Shown here piece by piece: positions 9,282 through 16,958 of a DNA stretch of 64,000 nt. Positions within the stretch are counted from its first letter, which is position 1; each line of letters begins with the position of its first letter. Both the position numbers and the translations under genes were made by a program. The stretch comes from Thiogranum sp. (lineage in GTDB: Bacteria; Pseudomonadota; Gammaproteobacteria; DSM-19610), in NCBI GenBank assembly GCA_030148805.1, contig JASBSS010000015.1, forward strand, positions 2,501 to 66,500. The letters run 5' to 3'. Below the pieces are notes generated by a model. The model was not told the origin of the DNA and ran no database searches. It saw nothing but the letters and a program-made list of their open reading frames with translations.

Positions 9282-9698
9282 ATGCTGTGGATCAAGGCGC
9301 TGCATATCATCTTCATGGTCACCTGGTTCGCCGGTCTGTTCTATCTGCCGCGCCTGTTCGTCTATCACGCTGACTGCCACGATGAGATCGGTCATCAACG
9401 CTTTCTGGTGATGGAGCGCAAGCTCTACGCCATCATGACGCTGGGCGCGCTGCTGACGATCGTTTTTGGCTTGTGGTTGGTGTTGGGCTGGCACTGGCCG
9501 CTGACTGAAACCTGGCTGCAGCTCAAGCTGCTGGTGGTCGCCAGCCTGATCGCCTACCACCTTTGGTGCGCCCGCCTGATCCGGCAGTTTCGCGCCGGCA
9601 ACAACCAGCACTCGGGCACCTTCTATCGCTGGGTCAATGAATTTCCTGCTATCACACTGATTGTCATTGTATTTTTAGCTGTGCTGCGCCCCGCCTGA
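9282..9698 (+). CDS. hemJ: Protoporphyrinogen IX oxidase HemJ
   Basis: Small integral membrane enzyme of the heme pathway that oxidises protoporphyrinogen IX (UPF0093/HemJ family). The 138-residue product has four predicted membrane helices. It has the conserved N-terminal pattern LHIIFMVTWFAGLFYLPRLFVYH, with histidines thought to bind heme, plus ETWLQLKLLVVASL with the conserved lysine. The ATG at 9282 has GAGGAG nine bases upstream; a GTG at 9276 is less well placed. The gene is coupled to the TlpA-like gene and lies just upstream of a Fur-associated iron locus, which fits a heme/iron neighbourhood. Confidence 0.9.
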   Translation: MLWIKALHIIFMVTWFAGLFYLPRLFVYHADCHDEIGHQRFLVMERKLYAIMTLGALLTIVFGLWLVLGWHWPLTETWLQLKLLVVASLIAYHLWCARLIRQFRAGNNQHSGTFYRWVNEFPAITLIVIVFLAVLRPA

Positions 9699-9755
9699 CG
9701 GCGTCTCGCGGCACCCGGTCGCCTCCCGCAGGCCCGTCTTCTTTTGAACATACTA

Positions 9756-9795
9756 AATGCGAATCGTTTGCATTTATATTTTTCCTATCTATAAT
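9756..9795 (+). promoter_or_regulatory. Porin promoter with Fur-box-like palindrome
   Basis: A near-palindromic 19-mer (9756-9774, AATGCGAATCGTTTGCATT) resembles Fur boxes; it matches about 9 of 14 positions of the 7-1-7 TGATAAT-N-ATTATCA model. It overlaps a -35 (TTGCAT, 9768-9773) placed 16 bp from a perfect TATAAT -10 (9790-9795). This arrangement predicts iron-dependent repression of the downstream porin gene. Confidence 0.65.
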
Positions 9796-9834
9796 GGCCG
9801 CTTTCGGAGCACCATAACACAGAGGAAAATCAGC

Positions 9835-11073
9835 ATGACCTACGCAACCCGGGCCGGTCTGGGACTGGCCACCGCGCTGTTCGCGGCCGGCGGCATCAAC
9901 GCCGCCGAAATGCCCAGTTCTGCCGAAATGTGGCAAATCATCCGGCAGCAGCAGCAGGAAATCGACAAGCTGAAAAAGCAACAAGAACTCACCGATGAGA
10001 AGGTCGAAGCCGCCGGTCAAGCCATCGATTCGGCCGTAACCAGTCCGGCGCACGCCGAAACCGGCATGTCGGGTTCCTTGGGAGATAAGCACGACGCCTT
10101 TGCCCACGGCAAATTCGGAAAGACCGTCGTCGGCGGTTACGGCGAGATGCATTACAACAACCTGGATTCGGGCAACGAAATCGATTTTCACCGTGCCATT
10201 TTGTTCCTCGGACATGAATTCACCGATCGCATCCGGTTTTTTTCCGAAATCGAATATGAACACGCCAATACCGACGCCAACGGCGCCGTGGAACTGGAAC
10301 AGGCTTATATGGAATTCGATTTGAACCCGTCACACCGCGCTCGTGCCGGTCTGTTCCTGGTCCCGGTCGGTATCCTCAACGAAACGCACGAACCAGCGAC
10401 CTTTTACGGCGTGGAACGCAATCCGGTGGAAAACAAAATCGTTCCCACGACCTGGTGGGTCGGCGGCGCCAGCCTGATCGGCGAGATCGCGCCAGGCTGG
10501 AGCTATGATTTTGCCGTCCACGAAGGCATGAAGACTTCTCTGGCCAGTAATTACGCCGTTCGAAGTGGCCGCCAGAGCACCAGCGAAGCCGACGCCAACG
10601 ATCTGGCCAGCACCCTGAGGATCAAATGGACCGGTATCGCGGGGGTCGAGCTTGCCGCCAGCGTGCAGTATCAGCAAGACATGACGCAGGGCACCGATCC
10701 CACCGCGGGCGACGCCTGGTTGTTTGAAACGCACGCGGACATTCGGCGCGGACCATTCGGCCTGCGCGCACTCTATGCGACGTGGAATCTTGAAGGCGAC
10801 GGCCCGGCCGCGGTCGGCGCCGACGAGCAGACCGGCTTCTACATCGAACCCTCGTTCAAGATCTCGCAGAAATGGGGCCTGTTCGCACGCTATAACCAGT
10901 GGGACAACCAGGCGGGCGACAGCAGCATCGACAGCGAAAAGGTTCAGTACAATGCTGGCGTGAACTTCTGGCCGCACCCGGACGTTGTTCTCAAGGCTGA
11001 CCTTCAGCAGCAAGACAACCAAGGGGCGAAAAACGACAACGGCTTCAACCTGGGTGTTGGCTACCAGTTTTAA
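9835..11073 (+). CDS. Outer-membrane porin, Fur-associated, with N-terminal coiled coil
   Basis: Predicted beta-barrel porin of 412 residues. It has a signal peptide (cleavage near INAAEMPSS), a polar coiled-coil stretch (about residues 22-50, QQQQEIDKLKKQQELTDEKVEAA) and a long barrel ending in the typical C-terminal phenylalanine (NLGVGYQF). It resembles the phosphate-selective O/P-type porin superfamily, but substrate cannot be read from sequence. A longer frame begins at 9757, but that would start inside the promoter; the ATG at 9835 follows AGAGGA and gives a proper signal peptide. The Fur-like box upstream and the FMN-binding and PepSY genes downstream suggest a role in iron acquisition. 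Confidence 0.8.
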   Translation: MTYATRAGLGLATALFAAGGINAAEMPSSAEMWQIIRQQQQEIDKLKKQQELTDEKVEAAGQAIDSAVTSPAHAETGMSGSLGDKHDAFAHGKFGKTVVGGYGEMHYNNLDSGNEIDFHRAILFLGHEFTDRIRFFSEIEYEHANTDANGAVELEQAYMEFDLNPSHRARAGLFLVPVGILNETHEPATFYGVERNPVENKIVPTTWWVGGASLIGEIAPGWSYDFAVHEGMKTSLASNYAVRSGRQSTSEADANDLASTLRIKWTGIAGVELAASVQYQQDMTQGTDPTAGDAWLFETHADIRRGPFGLRALYATWNLEGDGPAAVGADEQTGFYIEPSFKISQKWGLFARYNQWDNQAGDSSIDSEKVQYNAGVNFWPHPDVVLKADLQQQDNQGAKNDNGFNLGVGYQF

Positions 11074-11104
11074 GCTGTATCCTTCAGGCCCGCTCGGGCA
11101 CAAT

Positions 11105-11135
11105 ACGGGGCGCTGTTGCGCCCCGTTGTTTTTTT
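11105..11135 (+). terminator. Rho-independent terminator between porin and FMN-binding gene
   Basis: A perfect 9-bp stem (ACGGGGCGC / GCGCCCCGT) with a 4-nt loop is followed by TG and seven T. It lies 31 bp after the porin stop and 16 bp before the next gene, so it may set a high porin to reductase ratio by partial read-through. Confidence 0.85.
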
Positions 11136-11151
11136 CCGAAGGCCGTATGCC

Positions 11152-11685
11152 ATGCCCAGAAACCTGTTGATAACGCTCTTTTTGCTGCTGCTGGGTCCCG
11201 CGGCACAGGCAGCGGTGACGTATCAGACGCCGGCCGAGTTTCTCGACTTCGCCTTTGCCGGCACCCCCCCGGAGCCCCAGGTCGTCTGGCTGACCGGTGA
11301 GCGCAAACAGATCGTCGAGCAGATTCTCGGACACCCCTACGCCTCGCTGCGCGTGCGTTACTGGCGCGCGGGCAAGCGCAGCGCCTGGATCCTCGAGGAG
11401 ATCGGCAAGGAGCTGCCGATCACCGTCGGCGTCGCGGTCGACGACCACGCCATCGCGGCCATTCGCGTGCTGGTGTTTCGTGAAAGCCGGGGCTGGGAAA
11501 TCCGCCACGGTTTCTTTACCGACCAGTTTCGCGATGCGCGGCTGAACGCCGACAAACAGCTGGATCGGCATATCGACGGCATTTCCGGCGCCACGCTGTC
11601 GGTGCGCGCGATGAAGAAACTGGCGCGCCTGGCACTGTACCTGGACGCGGCCACGCGACAAGACGATGTCACGCCAACACCGTAG
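11152..11685 (+). CDS. Periplasmic FMN-binding domain protein
   Basis: Predicted exported flavoprotein of 177 residues. A signal peptide (PRNLLITLFLLLLGPAAQAAV) is followed by an FMN-binding domain of the RnfG/NqrC type. The motif DGISGATLS (about residues 142-150) matches the S/T-G-A-T signature where FMN is attached to threonine by the flavin transferase ApbE; apbE is not in the window. The ATG at 11152 has GAAGG eight bases upstream. Its end overlaps the start of the PepSY gene by 20 bp, so the pair is translationally coupled. I infer a one-electron periplasmic carrier acting with the PepSY protein. Confidence 0.8.
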   Translation: MPRNLLITLFLLLLGPAAQAAVTYQTPAEFLDFAFAGTPPEPQVVWLTGERKQIVEQILGHPYASLRVRYWRAGKRSAWILEEIGKELPITVGVAVDDHAIAAIRVLVFRESRGWEIRHGFFTDQFRDARLNADKQLDRHIDGISGATLSVRAMKKLARLALYLDAATRQDDVTPTP

Positions 11686-12427
11686 AAAACAGCGCTTCAA
11701 GCTGAAATCCTTCTACGTCTGGCACCGTTACATGGGTGTGGGCGCGGCGCTGTTCGTGCTGATTATCGCGGTCACGGGGATCGCACTAAATCACACGGAG
11801 GATTTCAAATTCGACAGCCGGTACGTCAAAAGCGCCTGGGTTCTCGACTGGTATGGGATCGCCGCACCCGAACGGCTGCTGTCGTTCTCGGCCAACGATC
11901 AGTTCATCACCCTGATGGGGGAGCACCTCTATCTCAACCGCCGGGAGATCGACGGCAACTATCACCGGCTGGTCGGCGCGCTGTACTCGAGAGACATGTA
12001 TGTCGTGGCGGTCAACAACTCCATCGTGCTGTTGAGCGAGCGCGGCGACATCGTCGAGCAGCTGCGCGACAGCGACGGCGTGCCCGCCGGCATCAGCGCC
12101 ATCGGCGTCGACACGCAAGGCAATCTGGTGACCGCTGGCAGCCATGACTACTACGAGGCGGACAAGGACTTTATCCGCTGGACGCGGCGCCCTGCGGGCG
12201 CCGAGGGCGTGCGCTGGGCAACCGCAGCAACCGTCGACAACGCGCTCGCCGACGCATTGCGGGCACACTATCGGGGAGAGGTGTTACCGCTCGAGCGCGT
12301 CATCCTCGACCTGCACAGCGGCCGGTTCTTCGGCCGCGCCGGGCCCTGGATCTTCGACCTCGCCGCGATCTTGCTGATCCTGCTGGCCCTGAGCGGCACC
12401 TGGATCTGGCTGCGGCGGCGGCGCTGA
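11666..12427 (+). CDS. PepSY-associated membrane protein, putative reductase partner
   Basis: Inner-membrane protein of 253 residues. Helix 1 (about 17-38) carries a histidine in YVWHRYMGVG and another follows the helix in ALNHTEDF. A periplasmic beta-rich domain (about 45-205) comes next, then a C-terminal helix (GPWIFDLAAILLILLALSGTWIWLRRRR) typical of PepSY_TM proteins. Members of this superfamily include b-type membrane reductases for siderophore iron. The gene overlaps the FMN-binding gene and ends 24 bp from the convergent bacterioferritin gene. A role in passing electrons to the periplasmic flavoprotein is inference. Confidence 0.75.
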   Translation: MSRQHRRKQRFKLKSFYVWHRYMGVGAALFVLIIAVTGIALNHTEDFKFDSRYVKSAWVLDWYGIAAPERLLSFSANDQFITLMGEHLYLNRREIDGNYHRLVGALYSRDMYVVAVNNSIVLLSERGDIVEQLRDSDGVPAGISAIGVDTQGNLVTAGSHDYYEADKDFIRWTRRPAGAEGVRWATAATVDNALADALRAHYRGEVLPLERVILDLHSGRFFGRAGPWIFDLAAILLILLALSGTWIWLRRRR

Positions 12428-12451
12428 ACCGCCGCCTGCGGCGCAAGTGGG

Positions 12452-12916
12452 CTACATCATCGACTGCTGATAGTTCTGCAGGCCGACCTTACCGATCAGC
12501 TCCAGCTGCGTCTCCAACCAGTCGATATGCTCTTCCTCGCTCTCGAGGATATCCTCGAACAGCTCGCGCGAGATGTAGTCCTGCACCTTTTCGCAATGCT
12601 CGATCGCCTCGCGCAGCAAGGGCACGGCCTCCATCTCCAGCTCCAGATCGCAGCGCAGCATCTCCTCGGTATTCTCGCCGATCTTCAACTTGCCGAGATC
12701 CTGCAGATTCGGCAGCCCTTCGAGAAACAGAATACGCTTGATCAATTCGTCGGCGTGCTTCATCTCGTCGATGGATTCTTCGTATTCTTTTTCGTTGAGC
12801 GCTTTCAAGCCCCAATTTTCGTACATGCGGGCATGCAGGAAATACTGATTGATGGCGGTCAGCTCGTTTTTGAGCGCTTTATTGAGATATTGAATGACCT
12901 GTGTGTCGCCTTTCAT
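12452..12916 (-). CDS. bfr: Bacterioferritin
   Basis: Heme-containing ferritin cage subunit that stores iron as a ferric mineral. The 154-residue product has every expected ligand: ferroxidase residues E18, E51, H54, E94, E127 and H130, and the heme-binding methionine M52. The gene has its own promoter (TTGACC 12994-12989, 16-bp spacer, TATAGT 12972-12967). It lies downstream of bfd on the same strand and converges on the PepSY gene, placing iron storage beside the putative uptake module. Confidence 0.97.
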   Translation of the reverse strand: MKGDTQVIQYLNKALKNELTAINQYFLHARMYENWGLKALNEKEYEESIDEMKHADELIKRILFLEGLPNLQDLGKLKIGENTEEMLRCDLELEMEAVPLLREAIEHCEKVQDYISRELFEDILESEEEHIDWLETQLELIGKVGLQNYQQSMM

Positions 12917-12966
12917 TCACTGGCTCCGTGCAAATTGAACAAAAGCGGGAGACACCCGCTGGGAAA

Positions 12967-12994
12967 ACTATACCCCAGCCGGGCCGAGGGTCAA
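12967..12994 (-). promoter_or_regulatory. Sigma-70-type promoter of bfr
   Basis: On the minus strand TTGACC and TATAGT are separated by 16 bp, 51 bp upstream of the bfr ATG. No Fur-like palindrome overlaps it, unlike the bfd promoter. Confidence 0.6.
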
Positions 12995-13060
12995 TGCAAA
13001 AGGGGAAAGCGTAGGAGAGCGACTACGGCAAGCCCACCCAGACCGATCGAAAGAAGAATT

Positions 13061-13255
13061 TCAGGAGCGTGCCGCGCCGTTGCCGAGGCTGCAATTGCGC
13101 GTCTGTTCCAGGATCCCGCGGGCGCACCCGGCGCATTTGCCGCACTGACTGGCCACGCCCAACTGCTGCTTGAGATCACGCACACTGTTGGCGCCGGCGC
13201 CGGCCGCCGCGCGGATCTGACCACAAGTAATCTGCTTACAAATACAAACGTACAT
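13061..13255 (-). CDS. bfd: Bacterioferritin-associated ferredoxin
   Basis: Small [2Fe-2S] protein of 64 residues that docks on bacterioferritin and reduces its core to release iron. The four cluster cysteines are visible: C4 and C6 in MYVCICKQIT, and two of those in SQCGKCAGC. The ATG at 13255 is preceded by GGAGG at short spacing; a GTG at 13267 is less likely. A Fur-like box overlaps the promoter, matching the iron-starvation induction known for bfd in other bacteria. The bfr gene lies 144 bp downstream on the same strand with its own promoter. Confidence 0.93.
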   Translation of the reverse strand: MYVCICKQITCGQIRAAAGAGANSVRDLKQQLGVASQCGKCAGCARGILEQTRNCSLGNGAARS

Positions 13256-13283
13256 GCGACCTCCCACAAGAGGATGCCAATGT

Positions 13284-13308
13284 AAATGAGAATGACTCCT
13301 ATTGTCAA
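13284..13308 (-). promoter_or_regulatory. Fur-box-like site in the bfd promoter
   Basis: The plus strand reads AAATGAGAATGACTCCTATT (13284-13303), whose first half closely matches the classical Fur half-site TGATAAT (6 of 7); the second half is weaker. On the minus strand it abuts TTGACA (13308-13303), a perfect -35, and covers the spacer and -10. Iron-dependent repression of bfd is predicted. Confidence 0.7.
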
Positions 13309-13328
13309 TTGAAATATTCAGATTTCGC

Positions 13329-15593
13329 TCAACGTCCGGCCCGAATCAGGCCACCCAGACCGGCCTCCTCCAGACCGCGATGCAGAAGCGCCCGCACCGA
13401 GGCCCCGTCCTCGAGTTCGCCAACTTCTGCAAGTAGTTGTTGCATATGCTGTTTAGAAAAACTTCGAATGACCCATTTCACCCGTAGCAGGCTGGCGGCG
13501 CTCATGCTGAGGGAATCCACGCCCATGGCCAGCAGCAGGATCGCCGCCGCGGGATCGCCCGCCATTTCCCCGCAGACACTGACCGGCTTGCCGGCGCCGT
13601 GCGCGGCCTCGACCACTTGCTGGATGGCGCGCAGCACCGAAGGGTGCAGGGTGTCATAGAGCTGCGCCACCTGGGCGTTGTTGCGGTCGACCGCCATCAG
13701 GTACTGAGTCAGGTCGTTGGTGCCCACGGAAAAGAAATCGACCCGTTGGGCCAGTGCCGGAATCTGGTAGACCGTCGAAGGCACCTCGATCATCACCCCC
13801 ACCGGCGGCAGGCGCACCTCATCGGACTCGGCGCACAGCTCATGATACGCGCGCTGGATCAGACCCAGGGCGCTATCGACCTCCGTGACGCTGCTGACCA
13901 TAGGCAACAGCAGCTGAAGATTATCCAGACCGGCGTTGGCGCGCAAAATAGCGCGCACCTGGGAGAGAAAGATCTCCGGATGATCGAGCGAGATGCGAAT
14001 GCCGCGCCAACCGAGAAACGGGTTGTCTTCCTGCACCGGAAAATACGGCAGCATCTTGTCGCCACCGATATCGAGGGTGCGCACCGTCACCGGCGCCGGG
14101 GCGAACGCTTCGAGCACCTGGCGGTAGGTGCGCCGCTGTTCCTCTTCGCCGGGAAACCGGTCGCGCACCAGAAACGGCACTTCGGTACGATACAGGCCGA
14201 CGCCTTCGGCCCCACAGCGCAGCGAAGCGGTGATATCGGCCAGCAGGCCGGTGTTGGCATAGAGCGGGATGCGCAACCCATCGGGGGTCTGCGCGGGCTC
14301 GCCCGCCAGCTCCTGCAATTCGTTGGAAAGCTCCGCCTCTTCGCGCTGCAGGCGTTTGAACTCGTTGCGTACCGCCGCCGAGGGCCGCACGAACAGTCGC
14401 GCCTGGTAACCATCGACGACCAGTTCCTGCCCCTCCAGACGGCCGACCGGCAAATCGTCGAAACCCATCACCGCCGGGATCCCCAGGGCGCGGGCCAGAA
14501 TCGCGACATGGGACGCGCTCGAGCCGCGCGCCGACACCACGCCGGCCAGCATTCCGGCGGGGACTTCGGCGAGCTGACTGGCGCTGACCTCCTCGCCCAC
14601 CAGAATCGTGCCCGGGACATAGGCATACGCCACCGGATGGCTACTCTGCAGCCGCTCGATGATGCGCCGGCCCAGATCGCGAACATCGCCGGCGCGTTCG
14701 CGCAGATAGGGGTCGTCCATCTTTTCGAACGCGGCGACGTGTTCGTCGATGTTCCGGCGCAGCGCGCCTGGCGCCCAGTTGCCGGCGCGGATGCCCGCCA
14801 GCGTGCCCTCGACCAGGTTTTCGCTGCGCAACATCAGGATCAGCGCATCGAACAGCGCGATCTCCTCGGTCGAAAGCGTATCCACCATGCGCGCGGAAAT
14901 CGTGCGCATATCGCGCTCCACGGCCGCCACCGCGGCATGAAAGTTGGCGATTTCGCTGTCGATGTCCTCCACCGGCCGATCCGGGATGGCCTCCAGGTTG
15001 GCCTGGGGATAGACCACGTGCGCGCGCCCGACCGCCGCCCCGGGCGTGCCGGACACGCCTTTGAGGGCGTAACGCGCCTCGGCCGACTCGCGCAGCAGAC
15101 GGTCGATTTCGCCGCTGGCCTCGGCGTGACTGATGGCGCCGGCGAGCTGGGCGCCCAGGGTGAACAAAAAGGTCTCTTCCTGTTCGGCAAAACGACGCCG
15201 CTCGCGTTGGCGCACCACCAGCACGCCAAGGACCATGCGGTGCTGAATGATCGGCACGCCGAGAAAACCGTGATAGATCTCTTCGTTGATCTGACGACTG
15301 AAGATATAGCTCGGATGGTCGGAGGCATTATCGAGGTTGAGCGGTTCCTCGCGCCGCACCACTTCGCCCACCAGTCCCTGCCCGAACTCCAGCCGCACCT
15401 GTCCGACGACGCTGGGATGGTAGCCGTCGGTGGCCATCATCACGTATTGTTCGGCCTCGTTGTCGACCAGATACACCGAACAGACATCGACGGCCATCGC
15501 CTGCTTGACGCGCGTGACGATCACTTCCAACGCGCGCGGCAGATCGGGAGCACGATTGACTTCCTGGATGATTCTTCGCAGGGTATCGAGCAA
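13329..15593 (-). CDS. ptsP: PEP-protein phosphotransferase EI-Ntr
   Basis: First enzyme of the nitrogen-related PTS; it takes phosphate from PEP and passes it to NPr. The 754-residue order is family-typical: N-terminal GAF domain (about 1-150), PEP-utiliser N domain, the phospho-histidine in SSASHVAILAR (about residue 360), and the C-terminal TIM barrel with VGTNDLTQYLMAVDRN and VCGEMAGDP. The start is a TTG at 15593: an in-frame stop lies two codons upstream, and MLDTLRRIIQEVN matches the usual N-terminus. rppH lies 49 bp upstream on the same strand, the common ptsP-rppH order. Confidence 0.95.
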   Translation of the reverse strand: MLDTLRRIIQEVNRAPDLPRALEVIVTRVKQAMAVDVCSVYLVDNEAEQYVMMATDGYHPSVVGQVRLEFGQGLVGEVVRREEPLNLDNASDHPSYIFSRQINEEIYHGFLGVPIIQHRMVLGVLVVRQRERRRFAEQEETFLFTLGAQLAGAISHAEASGEIDRLLRESAEARYALKGVSGTPGAAVGRAHVVYPQANLEAIPDRPVEDIDSEIANFHAAVAAVERDMRTISARMVDTLSTEEIALFDALILMLRSENLVEGTLAGIRAGNWAPGALRRNIDEHVAAFEKMDDPYLRERAGDVRDLGRRIIERLQSSHPVAYAYVPGTILVGEEVSASQLAEVPAGMLAGVVSARGSSASHVAILARALGIPAVMGFDDLPVGRLEGQELVVDGYQARLFVRPSAAVRNEFKRLQREEAELSNELQELAGEPAQTPDGLRIPLYANTGLLADITASLRCGAEGVGLYRTEVPFLVRDRFPGEEEQRRTYRQVLEAFAPAPVTVRTLDIGGDKMLPYFPVQEDNPFLGWRGIRISLDHPEIFLSQVRAILRANAGLDNLQLLLPMVSSVTEVDSALGLIQRAYHELCAESDEVRLPPVGVMIEVPSTVYQIPALAQRVDFFSVGTNDLTQYLMAVDRNNAQVAQLYDTLHPSVLRAIQQVVEAAHGAGKPVSVCGEMAGDPAAAILLLAMGVDSLSMSAASLLRVKWVIRSFSKQHMQQLLAEVGELEDGASVRALLHRGLEEAGLGGLIRAGR

Positions 15594-15642
15594 AGGTCAG
15601 GTTCCATACTGCGGTCCCGGCGCCGTGCCGCTGGACAGTAAT

Positions 15643-16146
15643 TTATCGCGTTATCGAACGCGCAGCTTTGGCTTGCGCAAACAGCAAGGGCGCCAGTTCG
15701 TTGAGTGCCTTTTTATAAACCGGACGCTTGAACGGTACCACCTCTTTGAGGGGATACCAGTAGTCGACCCAACGCCAATGATCGAACTCGGGCTTGTCGC
15801 TGAGATCCAACCGGACGTGGTGCTCCTCGCCGACCAGCCGCAGCATGAACCACACCTGCTTCTGCCCGACGCAGACCGGTTGCTGGGAGCGGCGGATATA
15901 GCGCTCGGGCAAGCGGTAGCGCAGCCAGCCGCGGGTGGCGCCCAGCATGCTCACATGCTTCGGCTGCAGGCCGATCTCCTCTTCCAGTTCGCGATACATG
16001 GCCTGCTCGGGCGTCTCCTCGGCGCGGATGCCGCCCTGGGGAAACTGCCAGGCGTCCTGACGAATGCGCCGCGCCCACAACAAGCGCCCCTGAGGATTGG
16101 TCAGTATAATCCCGACGTTTGGCCTATATCCATCTGAATCAATCAC
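15643..16146 (-). CDS. rppH: RNA pyrophosphohydrolase
   Basis: Nudix hydrolase that removes pyrophosphate from 5'-triphosphate mRNA ends and so starts RNase E-dependent decay. The 167-residue product begins [15 protein letters not shown] and has a perfect Nudix box, [22 protein letters not shown] (about residues 38-59), followed by [19 protein letters not shown]. The start is a GTG at 16146 that fits the family N-terminus exactly; no strong ribosome site precedes it. It is divergent from the HAD phosphatase gene and upstream of ptsP. Confidence 0.95.
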   Translation of the reverse strand: MIDSDGYRPNVGIILTNPQGRLLWARRIRQDAWQFPQGGIRAEETPEQAMYRELEEEIGLQPKHVSMLGATRGWLRYRLPERYIRRSQQPVCVGQKQVWFMLRLVGEEHHVRLDLSDKPEFDHWRWVDYWYPLKEVVPFKRPVYKKALNELAPLLFAQAKAARSITR

Positions 16147-16300
16147 TTGAAAGCGCGTGCCGTGCTAAAATCCGAATGATTTCATTGTACACAGCGCAGG
16201 CGTCGGCGCAAACCATGCGGGCCCCATTTGCGTTTTTCGGCGGGGCGACTATCCTGACCAGCCGGCGTCTCTACCCAATAGATGATAGTGCATATAATTC

Positions 16301-16954
16301 ATGACTTTAGCTCTTTTTGACCTGGACAACACGCTATTGGGTGGCGATAGCGACTACTTATGGGGCTGCTTTCTCGTCGAACACGGGATCGTCGAGGCCG
16401 AACGCTATGAAGCGGAAAACCAGCGCTTCTACGACCAGTATCTGGCCGGGACCCTGGATATCCACGAATTCCTGCGCTTCCAGGCGCAGCCGCTGACCCG
16501 CTACAGCGCCAGCGAACTGAACCGTTGGCGAGAGGAGTTTCTGCGCGAAAAAATCGAGCCCATTCTCCTCCCCAAAGCCTGGGATCTGCTGCAACAGCAC
16601 CGCGACCGGCGCGACCAGCTGGTGATCATCACCGCCACGCCCAGTTTCATCACCGCGCCCATCGCCGAGCGCTACGGCGTGAACGAGCTGCTGGCCACCG
16701 AGCTGGAGCGCGTCGACGGCACCTTCACCGGCAGAGTCAGTGGCACGCCCTGTTTTCAGGCGGGCAAGGTCGAACGCCTGCAGGCCTGGCTGCGCACGCA
16801 CCGGGCAGATCTGAACGACAGCTGGTTTTACAGCGACTCGCACAATGACCTGCCGTTGCTCGAACGCGTGACCCATCCGGTCGCCGTCGACCCCGACGAC
16901 AAGCTGCGGGCCCTGGCCGACACGCGCGGCTGGCCGATCATCAGCCTGCGTTAG
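16301..16954 (+). CDS. HAD-IB phosphatase, possible histidinol phosphatase
   Basis: Haloacid-dehalogenase-fold phosphatase of 217 residues, subfamily IB. Motif I is FDLDNTLL (residues 6-13), motif II is VIITATPSF, and motif III/IV is YSDSHNDLPLLERV. From memory, the Pseudomonas homologue beside rppH-ptsP has been reported to act as histidinol-phosphate phosphatase; substrate here is inference. The start must be at 16301 because the catalytic DxD follows at once. Upstream there is no clear ribosome site, and a TATAAT sequence lies only two bases before the ATG. The FecCD permease gene starts 4 bp after its stop. Confidence 0.85.
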   Translation: MTLALFDLDNTLLGGDSDYLWGCFLVEHGIVEAERYEAENQRFYDQYLAGTLDIHEFLRFQAQPLTRYSASELNRWREEFLREKIEPILLPKAWDLLQQHRDRRDQLVIITATPSFITAPIAERYGVNELLATELERVDGTFTGRVSGTPCFQAGKVERLQAWLRTHRADLNDSWFYSDSHNDLPLLERVTHPVAVDPDDKLRALADTRGWPIISLR

Positions 16955-16958
16955 GGCC

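Noticed and set aside
12991-13308. 105-residue minus-strand frame overlapping bfd
   Set aside because: Starts inside the bfd promoter and lies in a different frame from the clear Bfd protein.
13599-15641. 680-residue plus-strand frame antisense to ptsP
   Set aside because: Histidine/glutamine/arginine-rich composition typical of antisense frames in GC-rich genes; ptsP is unambiguous.
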